DNA of 64,000 nt from Trypanosoma brucei gambiense DAL972 (GCF_000210295.1 NC_026741.1:558001-622000); one strand, 5' to 3'. Positions 48,233-58,946 are shown, numbered from the stretch's first letter. Numbers and translations: made by a program. The notes: a model not told the origin generated them from the sequence alone.

Positions 48233-50194
48233 ATGCGGTGGATCCCTGCAGTTCCACATGTAGCGTTGACCACTGTAAGAAGCGTTTCAAACGCTGAATG
48301 CGTTTTAGCCATTAACGGCGCCGGGCTGGGGTTATCGAAGCGGGGGTGCATTTCCAGCCGCTCACCGATGTTTTCTCAAAGGTGTTTCTATACTGTTGGG
48401 AGGGATGGTGCCGTAAAGTACCGCAATGTTGTAGAAAACACCCTTGCTGACACCCCCTCTGGGTATATTCAGGATCCCGCTAATTACCCACCGCAAATGG
48501 TTACATACAACAAGGTTACACCTGAAGCGCAGGCCACACTTGACGAAATGGAACGTGAAAGGGAGTTGATGAATCGTGAGGAGTTAATGTACAAAGGTTG
48601 CACAACAAAAGCGATACAGGAGGCCAAGGCAATTATTTTCAAAGGTGATGCTGCCCAGAAAGAAATTGAATTAGCGTGTGTCACATTACAGAAATCTCTA
48701 GAAGAATTGGTTGAACTGCTTGGGAACACTGTAAACAAGGGATGCTCGGATGGGGTCGTTTTCCTCGTTCCTGTCAGAAAAAGCGAAGAAGGGGAAAGGT
48801 CAAGTGAAGAACACGTTGTAAATATCGATGATTGCAACCACGTACGTTACGTTATAGCGTTGGGGAAACGGAGATTGGGTGACTTTGACGGTAGTGAACG
48901 TATGTGCATGGACATACTTTCTATCGATCATGGGAGCTGCGATGCGTTGGAGTGTCTCCTGGAAATTTACACCGGGACTGCTCAACCAGTGAAGATTCGT
49001 GGTTTGCTTGACCAGCTGGTAAGGTGGAAGACCGAAAAAAATACAGAAGAGCAGTCTATGGAGGGTAACGCTGCGAAGATTACTACGAAGTTAAAAAATA
49101 ACCAACTGGAGTTGGTGGAAGTTGCGTTAGTTCTTCTCTCCGACATCATTGTTGAGGCTGCTTCGCTGTATTATCTTGAACACAAAGAGGGGTCGACATC
49201 AAGATATTTCTACGAAGCTATACTCCCAATTTCCCGTGCATTAGGGCGTCAGTATACGTCATTACTTTTGGGGTCACTGTTCAGATGCTTGGACGAGCAG
49301 CACCTTGCCTCCCTACTGAGGGGCACCACACTCCACGAATCTGAGTACACTATGGGTTTAGTTATTAGTTTCCTCAAAATGTTAATGGCATGCAAACTGT
49401 TCCGAGAAGTAGATGACCCGTTGAGGTTTGAGTTTCAAATTTTGTCGAAGCTGCATGCAGCCCTTCGCCTGAGCGGACGAAAACACGAAAGTTATAAGAT
49501 ATGTGAGCGGTTGATACACTTATATCGAGCCAACTCACTGAAATATCGTTTTTCTATCGGAAACAATGCGAGCGAAGACAACGTTGATCTTCTCGATGAC
49601 TTAGAATCGGAATACAAAACTGCCCTTTTCCAGTACGTTGAAGATCGCGCACTAGACTCGCTCGTTGTCGGGAAACGTCTTTGCATTCAAGCGATTGAAG
49701 AATATCCCGCAGAATCAGCACCATGGGAAACGCTTGCGCTCATCATACACAAGGAGCAACCCGTAAGTGGCCTAGATGATGCTATAGTGGCCGCAAGGAA
49801 AGCCTTTTCTTTAGATCCTCTGAATCTGCGGATCATTTTGACACTAGCCAATTTTTACAGAGCCCAGGGACGCCACACTCTCTGTCAAGCCATGATTGAT
49901 CACTACAAGCTTTTAAAATATTTCATTGAAATCAATGCCAGCGAGGAAGACATCAAGGCCACCTTAGATGATATTGAAAAACTCGAGACTGATTATCCTA
50001 TTGAACGAGAACCAAATCATGTTGTCACACAGTTCGCTGACATGAAGGAGCACATGGAACGTATGGAAATGTCACACACGTACTCTATGCCCATTGACAA
50101 GGAGCCACGCGTTTTCGGTGCGCAGCCTGTGACAGTGCCTATCTTGGACCCATCTATTAATGTCGACCAGCCTGAGCGGCCGAGAGACATGTGA
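48233..50194 (+). CDS. mitochondrial TPR-like protein, unknown
   Basis: A 653-residue, mostly helical protein. Helix pairs at about 470-570 (for example AWETLALII-like and LRIILTLANFYRAQGRH) resemble tetratricopeptide repeats, suggesting a protein- or RNA-binding scaffold. The N-terminus is basic and lacks acidic residues over the first ~18, in keeping with mitochondrial import. If the mRNA begins after the AG at 48250-48251, translation would start at the second Met (48368), whose first residues MFSQRCFYTVGR also look like a presequence. A charged coiled-coil segment follows at about 95-125. No enzyme motif. Kinetoplastid mitochondria have many such helical-repeat proteins in ribosome assembly and RNA metabolism, but nothing links this one to a particular complex. 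Confidence 0.8.
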   Translation: MRWIPAVPHVALTTVRSVSNAECVLAINGAGLGLSKRGCISSRSPMFSQRCFYTVGRDGAVKYRNVVENTLADTPSGYIQDPANYPPQMVTYNKVTPEAQATLDEMERERELMNREELMYKGCTTKAIQEAKAIIFKGDAAQKEIELACVTLQKSLEELVELLGNTVNKGCSDGVVFLVPVRKSEEGERSSEEHVVNIDDCNHVRYVIALGKRRLGDFDGSERMCMDILSIDHGSCDALECLLEIYTGTAQPVKIRGLLDQLVRWKTEKNTEEQSMEGNAAKITTKLKNNQLELVEVALVLLSDIIVEAASLYYLEHKEGSTSRYFYEAILPISRALGRQYTSLLLGSLFRCLDEQHLASLLRGTTLHESEYTMGLVISFLKMLMACKLFREVDDPLRFEFQILSKLHAALRLSGRKHESYKICERLIHLYRANSLKYRFSIGNNASEDNVDLLDDLESEYKTALFQYVEDRALDSLVVGKRLCIQAIEEYPAESAPWETLALIIHKEQPVSGLDDAIVAARKAFSLDPLNLRIILTLANFYRAQGRHTLCQAMIDHYKLLKYFIEINASEEDIKATLDDIEKLETDYPIEREPNHVVTQFADMKEHMERMEMSHTYSMPIDKEPRVFGAQPVTVPILDPSINVDQPERPRDM

Positions 50195-52952
50195 GGTGTT
50201 TGGGGTGCACAAAGTTATTTCTTGCTTAGCGTATTAATTTGTCGGATGTGAGCGCCGGTAAGATCTATTTTTTTTTTATTTTTTTTTTTTGGAACTGATC
50301 AGTGCTTCGCAGCTGCGCTTGCCAGAATGACCAATCTCGACTCATTTAATCTGAACGACCACACGCTTAGTAATACATATAGAGAACACCAAGGAACATG
50401 GTTTACTAATAAAGCGGGTCCAATTAATCCCAGTGTTGGTATTGACAACATGTGGAAGTGATAATTACACTTGACTATTCCAAAGGTGAAAAAATCCAAC
50501 AACGAATTTTCACCGGATGGTTGTGCTTTCACCTTCCAAGCAGACCCGTTCGCGTATTCTATTGGTGATGAACATTGCTTTAACTGGTCGTGATACGTCA
50601 GTTGATCTGTAGCATTGTCTGCATTTTTTTTTTAGCTGTCGTATATCGGAACTTAGTTTCAGCATCGCAAGGGATTGGCTTTCACTTGTCCGGAAATTTT
50701 CTTCAATAGATAATGCCGGGGAAGGGCAGGTCGTAACGCCTCCGTCGCCCTTTATGGTGCGATTTTTCAGGGGATTGCATACGACATTTTTGCATTCGAT
50801 TCCACAGAGCCCATTTGCGATATCCTTCTGGGACAAACTGTTTTGCTGTCCGCGTGTTAACTCTGAGTTACTGTCGGTGGTAGAGAAGGGATTAACCGAA
50901 GATGTTGGGTGGTTAAGCAGGTTAGAATAGCAGTGCAAAGTGAAGGTTCAGGGAGCTACCAAGTCTGGCGCCGGGTTATTACAGTTACTGTTTGTTTTTC
51001 TTCACGGATCAGTAGTTTTTCGCTGAATATGTAAGATGTATTGAGGTTACGATATGGCGACTGGAAATGACTTTTTTGCAATCAGCTATGCATACTTATT
51101 CTGTGCACCAACTTGTGTGCGCGTGTCAGTCAAAATATCGGTCCAGTCGCCGTGTGATTTACACAAAGCGAATGACCATGTGTTTGCTCGCAGCCTCGTA
51201 GGCTGTAAGTTACGAAGTCGCCGCTGTCGAATATTAATGTGTTTTATTGAAATGTGTGAGCTGACTGCTTGCTTAGTCCACTGCACAGTGACTAAGTGAG
51301 AGAGCTTAAATGAAACAAAGTAAACACATTTTTGAGCCCATCGGAAATTGCACTGGAGGTTGATGCGCACAATCCTATAGGAGCGATATGATTCCCTGCA
51401 CTTGTTAACTATTATGTGGGTCAAAGCTATCATTATACCGAGGTGTGGTGCATCGCGACTTGTCGTTGGTTTTCTTTAAATGGCACATGTCCTCCATATA
51501 TACAAAAAGAGCTCTCCTATTTGCATCGCATGGCTTTCAGATGCTTGCGTTGGTTCCATCTGTCCGTGAGAGTACTGAAACATCGTCATGGCACCTTTTT
51601 ATCGAAATTTTTCAGGTATTGGGGTGTCTGAATGAATCGTACGATGACGTTGGGAGTGTTTTCCGGCGCACAAAAGGGTTCTTAATCTGCCATCGCTATT
51701 GGTGGATGGGGTTGTCTACAGGATATTTCTTTTTTCTTGTTCTGAAACCTCTTAATATTATTTTTATCGTGACTCTGTTGGACTGATTACTAGCGTCCCC
51801 AGTCGGGGAGCAGTAGTCTTTTGGACCCCGCTGGCGCACCACTAGGACTTCCGTTTGACTGTAGCTTTCACCATTCAGGGTAACTCCCTGTTTGCAGTTG
51901 CTCTGCCTCCTTCAGACCACGCAGGGGGTCCATCCCTTTAACGATTTGCTTCAGTTTGATTGCAGATTTTATCTCGTAGTGTTTGCTTGATAGTAGCACA
52001 TCCTCATTGGCTTTGTTCGAGAGGGTGGAAGTGTCTACTTCAATAATTAACTCAATTTTGGTAAGGTATTATTGTTCCCTGTAATTATTTACACACGAAC
52101 AAACTTTAGTGGCACTAGGTGACACTTGCTTACTGCCAAAGGTACCCAATGGAATTAGACAGGGTTGTTTGGATTTCAACCGGCGTAAGAAGGGGCGAAC
52201 TGCTCGCCGTCGGTATGGTTGTTGATCGAAAATTTGCTCAGTTTTTACCTGATGTGAATTTAAACGCCTAGAAGGAAGGCGGTAGTAATTTCAAAACATA
52301 CCAAAGATGTGGTCATGCGTGGTTGGTGTATGGTGGTGTATTAACTGATACTACAACTTATTGGGCACCACGCTGACCCATGTGCAGGACCCAATTTGAT
52401 GTCTTGAAGGGAAGTGTGTGGTGTACCTTCTATTGAAGAAGGTGTCCGGTTTTAAATACCCTTCAAGTGTTTGAGGTAGTGAATAAGGTTTCGCGTGTAC
52501 TGGAAGCACGCCGTGTTATGGCTGTGGTCTTCTGACAGCGCAGTTTCGTAGTGCATTGGTGTTTAGATTTGTCTGGCAGCATAGGAGAGGCGGTTTATTG
52601 TCCCTGCTCGATTTTTTTTTCCTTAGCGGCAACAACGAAATATGCCATGCAGTTAGGTACCCGACACTCGGTACTAAGTTCACAGCTTGAGAAGGTGAAA
52701 AGAGAGCGAAAATGATGGGTGTCCAACGCGTCAACAAGACGGACTCGAAACTTGAAAAGCTATCTGTAATGAGATGAGACGTCGAGAAACATCTCTTGAT
52801 TATTGTTTACCACTACGTGCTGCATCAACTTGTATAATGGAGGGGCCCAGTATCATTGGGCTATGCTCCAGCAATTATCCGCTCACATGTGCATAAATGT
52901 CCCCCGTTCTTCTTCAGCGTTCGCCTTTATTTTGATCCTGCTTATAGGTATC
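50195..52952 (+). other. 2.8-kb gene-free region
   Basis: No supported gene. A T-rich block (50269-50291) lies close to the stop of the preceding gene. Additional short tract+AG pairs occur near 50984-51012 and 52609-52626. Two ATG-started small frames, 51054-51299 and 51487-51786, follow such signals but show no motif. Composition is more even than in the other large gaps, with little simple repeat. The true acceptor for the next gene is most likely the CT-rich tract 52901-52945. Confidence 0.45.
52901..52947 (+). promoter_or_regulatory. spliced-leader acceptor that sets the SET/MYND start
   Basis: A run of C and T (CCCCCGTTCTTCTTCAG and then a T-rich segment ending CTTATAG) gives AGs at 52916-52917 and 52946-52947, with the ATG at 52953 just beyond. 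Upstream ATGs at 52863 and 52887 would be spliced away. Confidence 0.65.
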
Positions 52953-54062
52953 ATGGACCCCTCTCAAGAGGGAGCAGAATACCTTACTGCCGTATTCGCA
53001 AAACTGGGAGTTCCCTGCAGAGTTGCGAACACAGTAGAGAAGGGGAAACACATTTTAGCAACGGCCGATATGCCGGCACAGTATAGCGTCTTTGAGGAAG
53101 CTCCAGTTGTTTCTTGGCCCTCACAGGGGTATCTTACCCTTGGTGTTCCTTTCTGTCTGTTCTGTCTTCGCCAGAGAAACAACGCTGATATTGCGGATGA
53201 AGGTGAACATAACTGGAACAGTTGTGCTGGATGTGGCTCCTTATTTTGTTCCGAGAGCTGCCTCGCCTCTGCGGAAATGCCTCACAGGGTCCTATGCGGT
53301 GTGCTACAGGAACTTCGGAAGCGTGAATGCACTGATGGTTGTTGTAGGCCTATCACAAAGGAGTCCTTAGCCAACTGTGTGGCGTGGGTTGTGGGCCGTA
53401 TCGCAGGGGCAATAAAACAGCGACAATTTAGTGGAAAGCTACTTGAAGAAAATCACAGGGAAAACGCCAATAGTATATCTAGGCAACTCTTTCATGTTGT
53501 GACCGCGCCTTTCAATCGCTTTCTTGACGCCCCAAAAAATGCTGAGTTCGCTGACGTGGACGCCAACTCTTGGTACGAAGAGATCAACAAGTTGTTGCGG
53601 GAGCCTTGTCGCGCGGTCCTTCTACAGTCCGCCGCTGCACCACCATCCATTGGAGCAGATTGGGCACTCGAGATCGTTGACGGGTTGTTGCGTCATGACA
53701 CGCTCGAGAGGTTCCTTGGAATATTAACACTAAATTCGCAAGGGTTGAATGGCTTTGTTGCCGTGCCCGGTGCAGCTGGGGATATGGATTCTCCTTCCTT
53801 ACCCATTACATGGGTGCTGAAGGGTGGAGGCATATATTCCTTGCAATCTGCATTTAATCACTCCTGCGTACCCAATGTCGCGGTGTTGGCAGAGGGTGGT
53901 ACGCATGATATAACACTGCGTACGCTTCGCGCAATCAAGAATGGAGAGGAACTGACCATCACGTATATACCCGTAGAGAACACTACGCGTGCTGAGCGGC
54001 AAATGAAATTGGAAGGATATTTCTTCACATGCCGGTGTCCTCTTTGTGAAGAGGAAAAGTGA
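52953..54062 (+). CDS. SET/MYND-domain protein, short form
   Basis: A 369-residue protein like SMYD-family lysine methyltransferases. The MYND zinc finger spans about 65-115: CLFC, CAGC, FCSESC and a final H-x3-C (HRVLC). The SET core follows, split around it as in SMYDs, with FNHSCVPNV (about 301-309), the catalytic-region GEELTITYI (about 328-336) and a post-SET CRCPLC near the C-terminus that would bind the third zinc. All expected motifs are intact, so it is probably active on a lysine of an unknown protein. The frame is open further upstream, but the tract+AG at 52901-52947 puts the start at 52953. A second, larger SET/MYND gene starts 2.4 kb downstream. Confidence 0.87.
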   Translation: MDPSQEGAEYLTAVFAKLGVPCRVANTVEKGKHILATADMPAQYSVFEEAPVVSWPSQGYLTLGVPFCLFCLRQRNNADIADEGEHNWNSCAGCGSLFCSESCLASAEMPHRVLCGVLQELRKRECTDGCCRPITKESLANCVAWVVGRIAGAIKQRQFSGKLLEENHRENANSISRQLFHVVTAPFNRFLDAPKNAEFADVDANSWYEEINKLLREPCRAVLLQSAAAPPSIGADWALEIVDGLLRHDTLERFLGILTLNSQGLNGFVAVPGAAGDMDSPSLPITWVLKGGGIYSLQSAFNHSCVPNVAVLAEGGTHDITLRTLRAIKNGEELTITYIPVENTTRAERQMKLEGYFFTCRCPLCEEEK

Positions 54063-55426
54063 TTCGAACTCTGCTGGTTCAGCGACGCGGTGTTGCAGTG
54101 CCATCGCTTGCAACCCTTCTGTGCGGTTAAGCGACTATAAAGCAAGATCTGTATGTCCTCTGTGTTCTTTGAGCCGGCCCTACTTGGTATCAGAGGTGCC
54201 CAGACACGGCACAGATACTTTGAGGTTAGTAACTCGATCGACCTTGATCATTCTCCTTTTCCTAGCTTCTGGAAATAGGTCGTCCCTTCTATTATGGATG
54301 TGGCCGATCAGTCAGCCACACACAGTAAATGTTTTACAGGAAGATCTTCGTGTGTTTCATTCTGTGTCCAGGCTCCAAGTTTAAATTCACACCGAATCTG
54401 GCATCGTTTACATAAACAACTCGCTTTGATCGTCCTTTGCGTCTGAGAGGTTTGACAAATACCTATTTGCTGCATTTTCGCAAGAATTGCTGCCGTCGCG
54501 AAGATGAAGTGCAGTATGCCACCGCCAGACAAGTAGCAGAAACTCTCTATGTAAGGGTTTGGGGAAGTTAGGGATCGGGTACCCCAATGGTGAATTTACT
54601 GTCGTATGACGCACGAAAAGTATTTCCCTTGCTGTTTCTGATTCGACCACTTTTCTGCTCGGGTTCACACCGTGGCCGTCGGTTCCCTCGGTAGTGCATT
54701 CGTCACAGGCATGTGTGGGTGCCTTTAAGACAGGCCGTTGCCCCCTCTATTCCATTTGCGATGAACGTGTCTCTCCGGTACCTCTAATCAAATTTAACGG
54801 TGTTCTAAACTGATCTACATGGCCGGTGTACCGGTGGTTGCTCAACCGCTGATTGAAATATTTTTGCGCGTTTATGAACAACAGCAGCGAGGATCCAAAG
54901 CGCGCTGGAGACACATTTGTGCAGGAAGGGCTGGGCGCCGGAACCTGCTATATGAGGCTTTATGAAACGTGTGGACAACTTTCTGGCTACTGGGCACGGA
55001 ATTAAGGCAGTTGACAGCTGTGTGGTCCGGGACAATATACAAATCACCGAGTGCACTACTCGTGTAATGTGCATTGCATGTCTGGGTTCGAGCATTGGCT
55101 CTGATTGTAGAGGATTCGCTTCGCAAAGCGGCAGCTGGTTATCCATTTAAATCTTTTTATCATTAATCGTACCACGGTGGCTCCTATACGTCGCTACCTT
55201 CCTTGGTTACTGGGGTTTGCATGTGTGGTATTTGTTTTTCCTCGCTTAACTATTTCTTACTTTTTTTGTTTGAAATTCCTCTGAAGGGTAATTGTGGTAT
55301 TTTGCGCGCTCTCATTTTTCACTTTTCTCGTACTTTTCGCATGGACGTTTCCCAATTTCATAACGACAGCCACTTTCTCGCTTGCTTCCTTACAACCCTA
55401 ACAACTATGGGAATGTTTGCTTAAGA
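54063..55426 (+). other. intergenic region
   Basis: No supported gene. A T-rich tract at about 55248-55280 and a CT/T tract (55308-55340, 55370-55395) precede possible acceptors at AG 55369-55370 and 55424-55425. A five-codon ATG frame at 55407 would be present only with the earlier site. Confidence 0.45.
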
Positions 55427-56146
55427 ATGATCCGACTGCACCGCAACTTGGAGGGACCGTTCCAGTGTCGTTGCTTCCGCCGTAGTGCTACAACTCACCG
55501 CGTTGGCACCGGAGGAAATGTAGAGGGAGTCGTGGCTTCTTCTTACTCGTCCCACGCCAGAGACATAACTGCCTCTCCCACAGTTCCGACGCTCTGTGGA
55601 GATCGAGGTCATGATGGAAACGAACCTGAAGAGCCACGGGGCGGGAAAAGGCAGAGGCAGCCTGAGCACGGAGCGGCAGCCGCGTCGTCTGCCACGTACA
55701 AAACAACGCGTAAACGAACTGCGGAGATCAAGGTAAGGAAGCGCGCTCCTTGGGGCATGCAGCAACTACGTGATTCGTGGAGCGTGGACGCCATGACAAA
55801 GGGAGACAGAGAAAATATGAGCGAGCGTATTCACAGGGAATATCGTTACCACCCGGAGGAGTTCCGCCGGAACCACATTAAGGTGGCAGCGCTGCTCACA
55901 ATCCCCGCGCTTTTAATTGGTGCGTTTAGTGGCTATTTCTATCAGACGGGGCGGCCCCTGTGGGAGGCTGATCCACAATACCTGTTGAATATGATAAGGC
56001 AGATGGATGCTTCACCGCGCAGCACGCTTCATCCCTACAAACTTGAGGAAACAGAGGTGCTCCCCGCGCACGTGAAGGCATACAGGGAAAAGAATTGGGA
56101 AAAACGTCTTTTATTGGAGGGCTATCCCCTTGCCACCGAACGGTGA
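55427..56146 (+). CDS. unknown single-pass membrane protein, probably mitochondrial
   Basis: A 239-residue protein. The first ~25 residues (MIRLHRNLEGPFQCRCFRR...) are Arg-rich without acidic clusters, resembling a mitochondrial presequence. Residues 30-110 are polar and low-complexity. A compact conserved-looking C-terminal half carries one transmembrane segment at about 152-172 (AALLTIPALLIGAFSGYFY) followed by a ~65-residue charged tail with RPLWEADPQYLLNMIRQMD. This layout, presequence, single span and soluble tail, is common for inner-membrane assembly factors and small respiratory-chain subunits. No family recognised. Upstream in-frame sequence to 55382 starts with TTG and was excluded. 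Confidence 0.75.
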   Translation: MIRLHRNLEGPFQCRCFRRSATTHRVGTGGNVEGVVASSYSSHARDITASPTVPTLCGDRGHDGNEPEEPRGGKRQRQPEHGAAAASSATYKTTRKRTAEIKVRKRAPWGMQQLRDSWSVDAMTKGDRENMSERIHREYRYHPEEFRRNHIKVAALLTIPALLIGAFSGYFYQTGRPLWEADPQYLLNMIRQMDASPRSTLHPYKLEETEVLPAHVKAYREKNWEKRLLLEGYPLATER

Positions 56147-56454
56147 AGCGGTTGGAGACGGAGACTGGAGAAACGGAGTGGACGCCCGTAGCCCGCGGGA
56201 GGTCGTTTTCAGCCTTTTTTACCGCCACACTGGCGCTTCCGTATGCATATCGTTGGCATGTCCGTTGTACCTGTTACGCCTCAACGTTGCTTGAGCGTTG
56301 CTGCGAAACTGGATGTAATGGAACGTGTGTCTTAATAACATCATTGATGACATTTCCTTTCTCTCACCTCCATTCTCTTCGCTGGAATGCATGTTTAGCC
56401 ACCGGAGCACTTTTGTCAAAGTAGTCTTTGTACATACGTAATTTGGCAACAAAA
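56147..56454 (+). other. intergenic region with splice acceptor
   Basis: No gene. A CT-rich tract at 56352-56381 is followed by AG at 56397-56398 (GTTTAG). No ATG lies between it and 56455. Confidence 0.55.
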
Positions 56455-58596
56455 ATGGCCACTGTCACGGAGGCACCTTTAAAGTCACCGCAGGATAGAT
56501 TGGTGGAGCGCGTGTGCTCATCGGAGGAAGACGACTCTGGCCGTTACGTCATTGCAAAAGATGACATCAGTCCCGGTGAAATTGTATTGCTAGCAGCACC
56601 TTATGCGGTAGCCCTCAACCCCAACGAGGCTGTGAGCGCAATGTATGTGGCGGCCAACGTGGAGGAGTGGGAAGATGCCTCCATGGGAGAACTGGCAGGA
56701 CGCCGGGTCGGCCAGAGGGTCAAGAAGAGCGGCAACATCCCAACGGATGGTGGTGAATACGTGGCGTTGAGCCCGTGCGTAACATTCTGCTCCTGCTGTC
56801 TGCGACGCATTCCAACAGGTACGCCTTTCCTCAATTGCGAAACAATCGAGGTCCTTTCCCACTTAATTGCTGTGGAGCACGTTGAGAGTGAAAATGCAAA
56901 GTGGGAAAAAGAACGAGAGTCTCACCAACGAACTGGCTCTGATGCCGGCGATGCAGCCGATCTCGGAGATAGGATGCACATCAAGAAGGAAAAGAAATTG
57001 CAGAAGTCTGCCAGGTCTGCTAAAATGCGGTCGAAGGGATATTTATCGCTGAAGCAGAGGTTGCTAGAGGCCGCCACTGCCCAACGTGAGTCCGCCATGT
57101 ACGAAGCTCAGAAATTTGGTGGTGCGCTGGGCGACAGCAGTAGGAATATATCGTGGCCGGAGCGAGTTGTGGAAAAGCACGTTCTTGAAGAAGACCTGCT
57201 GGTGCGAGGTGCGTGTGGCTGTGCTGGTTGCGGCGTAGCTATTTACTGCTCAAAGTCCTGTTGGCAGAGTTTTAATGAATTACACCGCGCTACGGGTGCG
57301 TGCCGCGTTTTGCGCGACGTTTATTCACCGCTGATGAGGATATTCTTGTCACGTATTACAAAGGGAAACAAGGGAGGGTCCGCCGAAATTTTTTGTATTG
57401 ACTCATGGAGCCCAAAGCACTGGCTTCGACGAACAACCGATGCGAAAGCATGGGAGATGCTGCAGCTGCTTCTTGCAGCCCTTCTGGTGGGAAGGTGCGC
57501 GAAGGAAGGGTATGCAAACAATATGAGGGAGGAAGAGAAAGAGAGACAACACCCAGCGGAGAATGTGGACGACTATTATAGTGAAGAAGAGGACAGAGTT
57601 TGGGGAACCATGGGCGATGAGGAGTCTGCATCACCAAGAGACTGTGACCACATCCAGGTCTCGAACACTCCAAACACGGGGACGAAGGTAGAGGAGGACG
57701 GAGGTAGGGATGTGTCAATTACCGTGAACTCTGCAATTCCCCGTGAAGCGGAGGTAATCCGCTTGGTACGTTCACGGATGGGCACAGCGGTTGAAGTTTT
57801 GGACTCTGGGGTGAATGAATGCGGAAAATGCCCCCGTAGTATGGGAAGGATCCCAATGTCGCTTTGCGTGTCCATTAAGGACCATATCGTGCTAGGTATA
57901 CGTGCAGACGGTTCCGAAACACATGCAATTCAGTGTCCACAATGGCCTGAAGCTGCCGCTCTGGTTACAAACCTTTCCGTGTTAAGGAAAGAGTCTCGGT
58001 CAGTGTTCCGCAGGTACTACCGCCGGTTTTGCCTGTCTGTGCTCCCTTGGCTGAACTGCAGTGAGGGGACCGACGAGCCACTCAGTGTTTCTTCCAGCTT
58101 CTTTGACCGCTTGTGCGGTGCCGTGCAGTGTAACAACTTTGGTTTGTTTGACCCCAAGGAAGACTGTATCGGTGTTTCCGTCATCCCAGAGGCCTCGTAC
58201 TTCAACCACAGTTGTTTGCCAAACTTATGTCGTGTCATGTGTGACGGTGGCATTGCTGCGTTCTATGCGTTGCGCGAAATCCGCAAAGGTGAGCCCCTCA
58301 CTATTTGTTATGTGGATGTGCAGGAAGTATCAACAGCAGAACGCCGGCGTACGCTTCTTACTTCCTATCGGTTTTTCTGCCAGTGTAAACGCTGCAATGG
58401 GAGTAGCGTGGTTGACGACAAGACGGATGCTGACGCGGCCAAGCTGAGGTTGTGTGGTGCGTGTGCTGCGCGTGGTTACCTACGACCACTCCCACCTACT
58501 GACGCTGCTATCCTTTGTCGTTGGACAATGGACAGCATAGCAACCGGAGAGTGTACCGTTTGTCACAATCGAGCACCGTGGGGGGGGACTTCCTAA
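56455..58596 (+). CDS. SET/MYND-domain protein, long form with split finger
   Basis: A 713-residue SMYD-like protein. The SET N-lobe begins near residue 25 (GRYVIAKDDISPGEIVL). The first half of a MYND-like finger (CVTFCSCC, about 105-112) is separated by about 140 residues from the second half (CGCAGCG...YCSKSCW...HRATGAC, about 252-285). The insertion is highly charged and helix-prone (KKEKKLQKSARSAKMRSK). The SET C-lobe carries YFNHSCLPNL (about 581-590) and GEPLTICYVDVQ, then post-SET CQCKRC. A second acidic insertion lies near 355-440. A further CGAC...CTVC pair near the C-terminus could bind another metal. Catalytic motifs look complete. Substrate unknown. Confidence 0.87.
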   Translation: MATVTEAPLKSPQDRLVERVCSSEEDDSGRYVIAKDDISPGEIVLLAAPYAVALNPNEAVSAMYVAANVEEWEDASMGELAGRRVGQRVKKSGNIPTDGGEYVALSPCVTFCSCCLRRIPTGTPFLNCETIEVLSHLIAVEHVESENAKWEKERESHQRTGSDAGDAADLGDRMHIKKEKKLQKSARSAKMRSKGYLSLKQRLLEAATAQRESAMYEAQKFGGALGDSSRNISWPERVVEKHVLEEDLLVRGACGCAGCGVAIYCSKSCWQSFNELHRATGACRVLRDVYSPLMRIFLSRITKGNKGGSAEIFCIDSWSPKHWLRRTTDAKAWEMLQLLLAALLVGRCAKEGYANNMREEEKERQHPAENVDDYYSEEEDRVWGTMGDEESASPRDCDHIQVSNTPNTGTKVEEDGGRDVSITVNSAIPREAEVIRLVRSRMGTAVEVLDSGVNECGKCPRSMGRIPMSLCVSIKDHIVLGIRADGSETHAIQCPQWPEAAALVTNLSVLRKESRSVFRRYYRRFCLSVLPWLNCSEGTDEPLSVSSSFFDRLCGAVQCNNFGLFDPKEDCIGVSVIPEASYFNHSCLPNLCRVMCDGGIAAFYALREIRKGEPLTICYVDVQEVSTAERRRTLLTSYRFFCQCKRCNGSSVVDDKTDADAAKLRLCGACAARGYLRPLPPTDAAILCRWTMDSIATGECTVCHNRAPWGGTS

Positions 58597-58946
58597 CAAG
58601 TGAGACATTCACACTTTTCACGTTCCCTCCTTAAGAGCTTTCGCCACGGCCGTGCTTCGGCGTCTTCGTGCTTTTTTTTCTTTTTTTTTGTTCAGTGTTT
58701 CAGTTACCTCTGGGTCTTGATGCCTGCGTAAGTAACGGTAATAAATGCGTTTAATTAGAATTAAGTTTCCAGAGTGGATGGTATTCCACTGATTCCACGC
58801 GCGAGCCAGCGCCGCTCCAAGGTTTTTTTTTTTGAGCTCCAAAGTATACCACTTGCATTCTGCTACACATTCATAAATGTGCGCTGTCGTTTTCGGTTAC
58901 ACACTTGGCGGGGGTTTAGGGGCAAGGTTAGTGGTCGCAAAAGATC
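58597..58946 (+). other. intergenic region
   Basis: No supported gene. T-runs at 58671-58689 and 58822-58832. Possible acceptors are AG at 58834-58835, which would include an out-of-frame ATG at 58877, and AG at 58917-58918 after a TG/T-rich stretch, which makes 58947 the first ATG. Confidence 0.45.

Noticed and set aside
52803..52952. 50-codon upstream extension of the short SET/MYND protein
   Set aside because: Starts with TTG and includes the polypyrimidine tract and AGs that form the splice acceptor.
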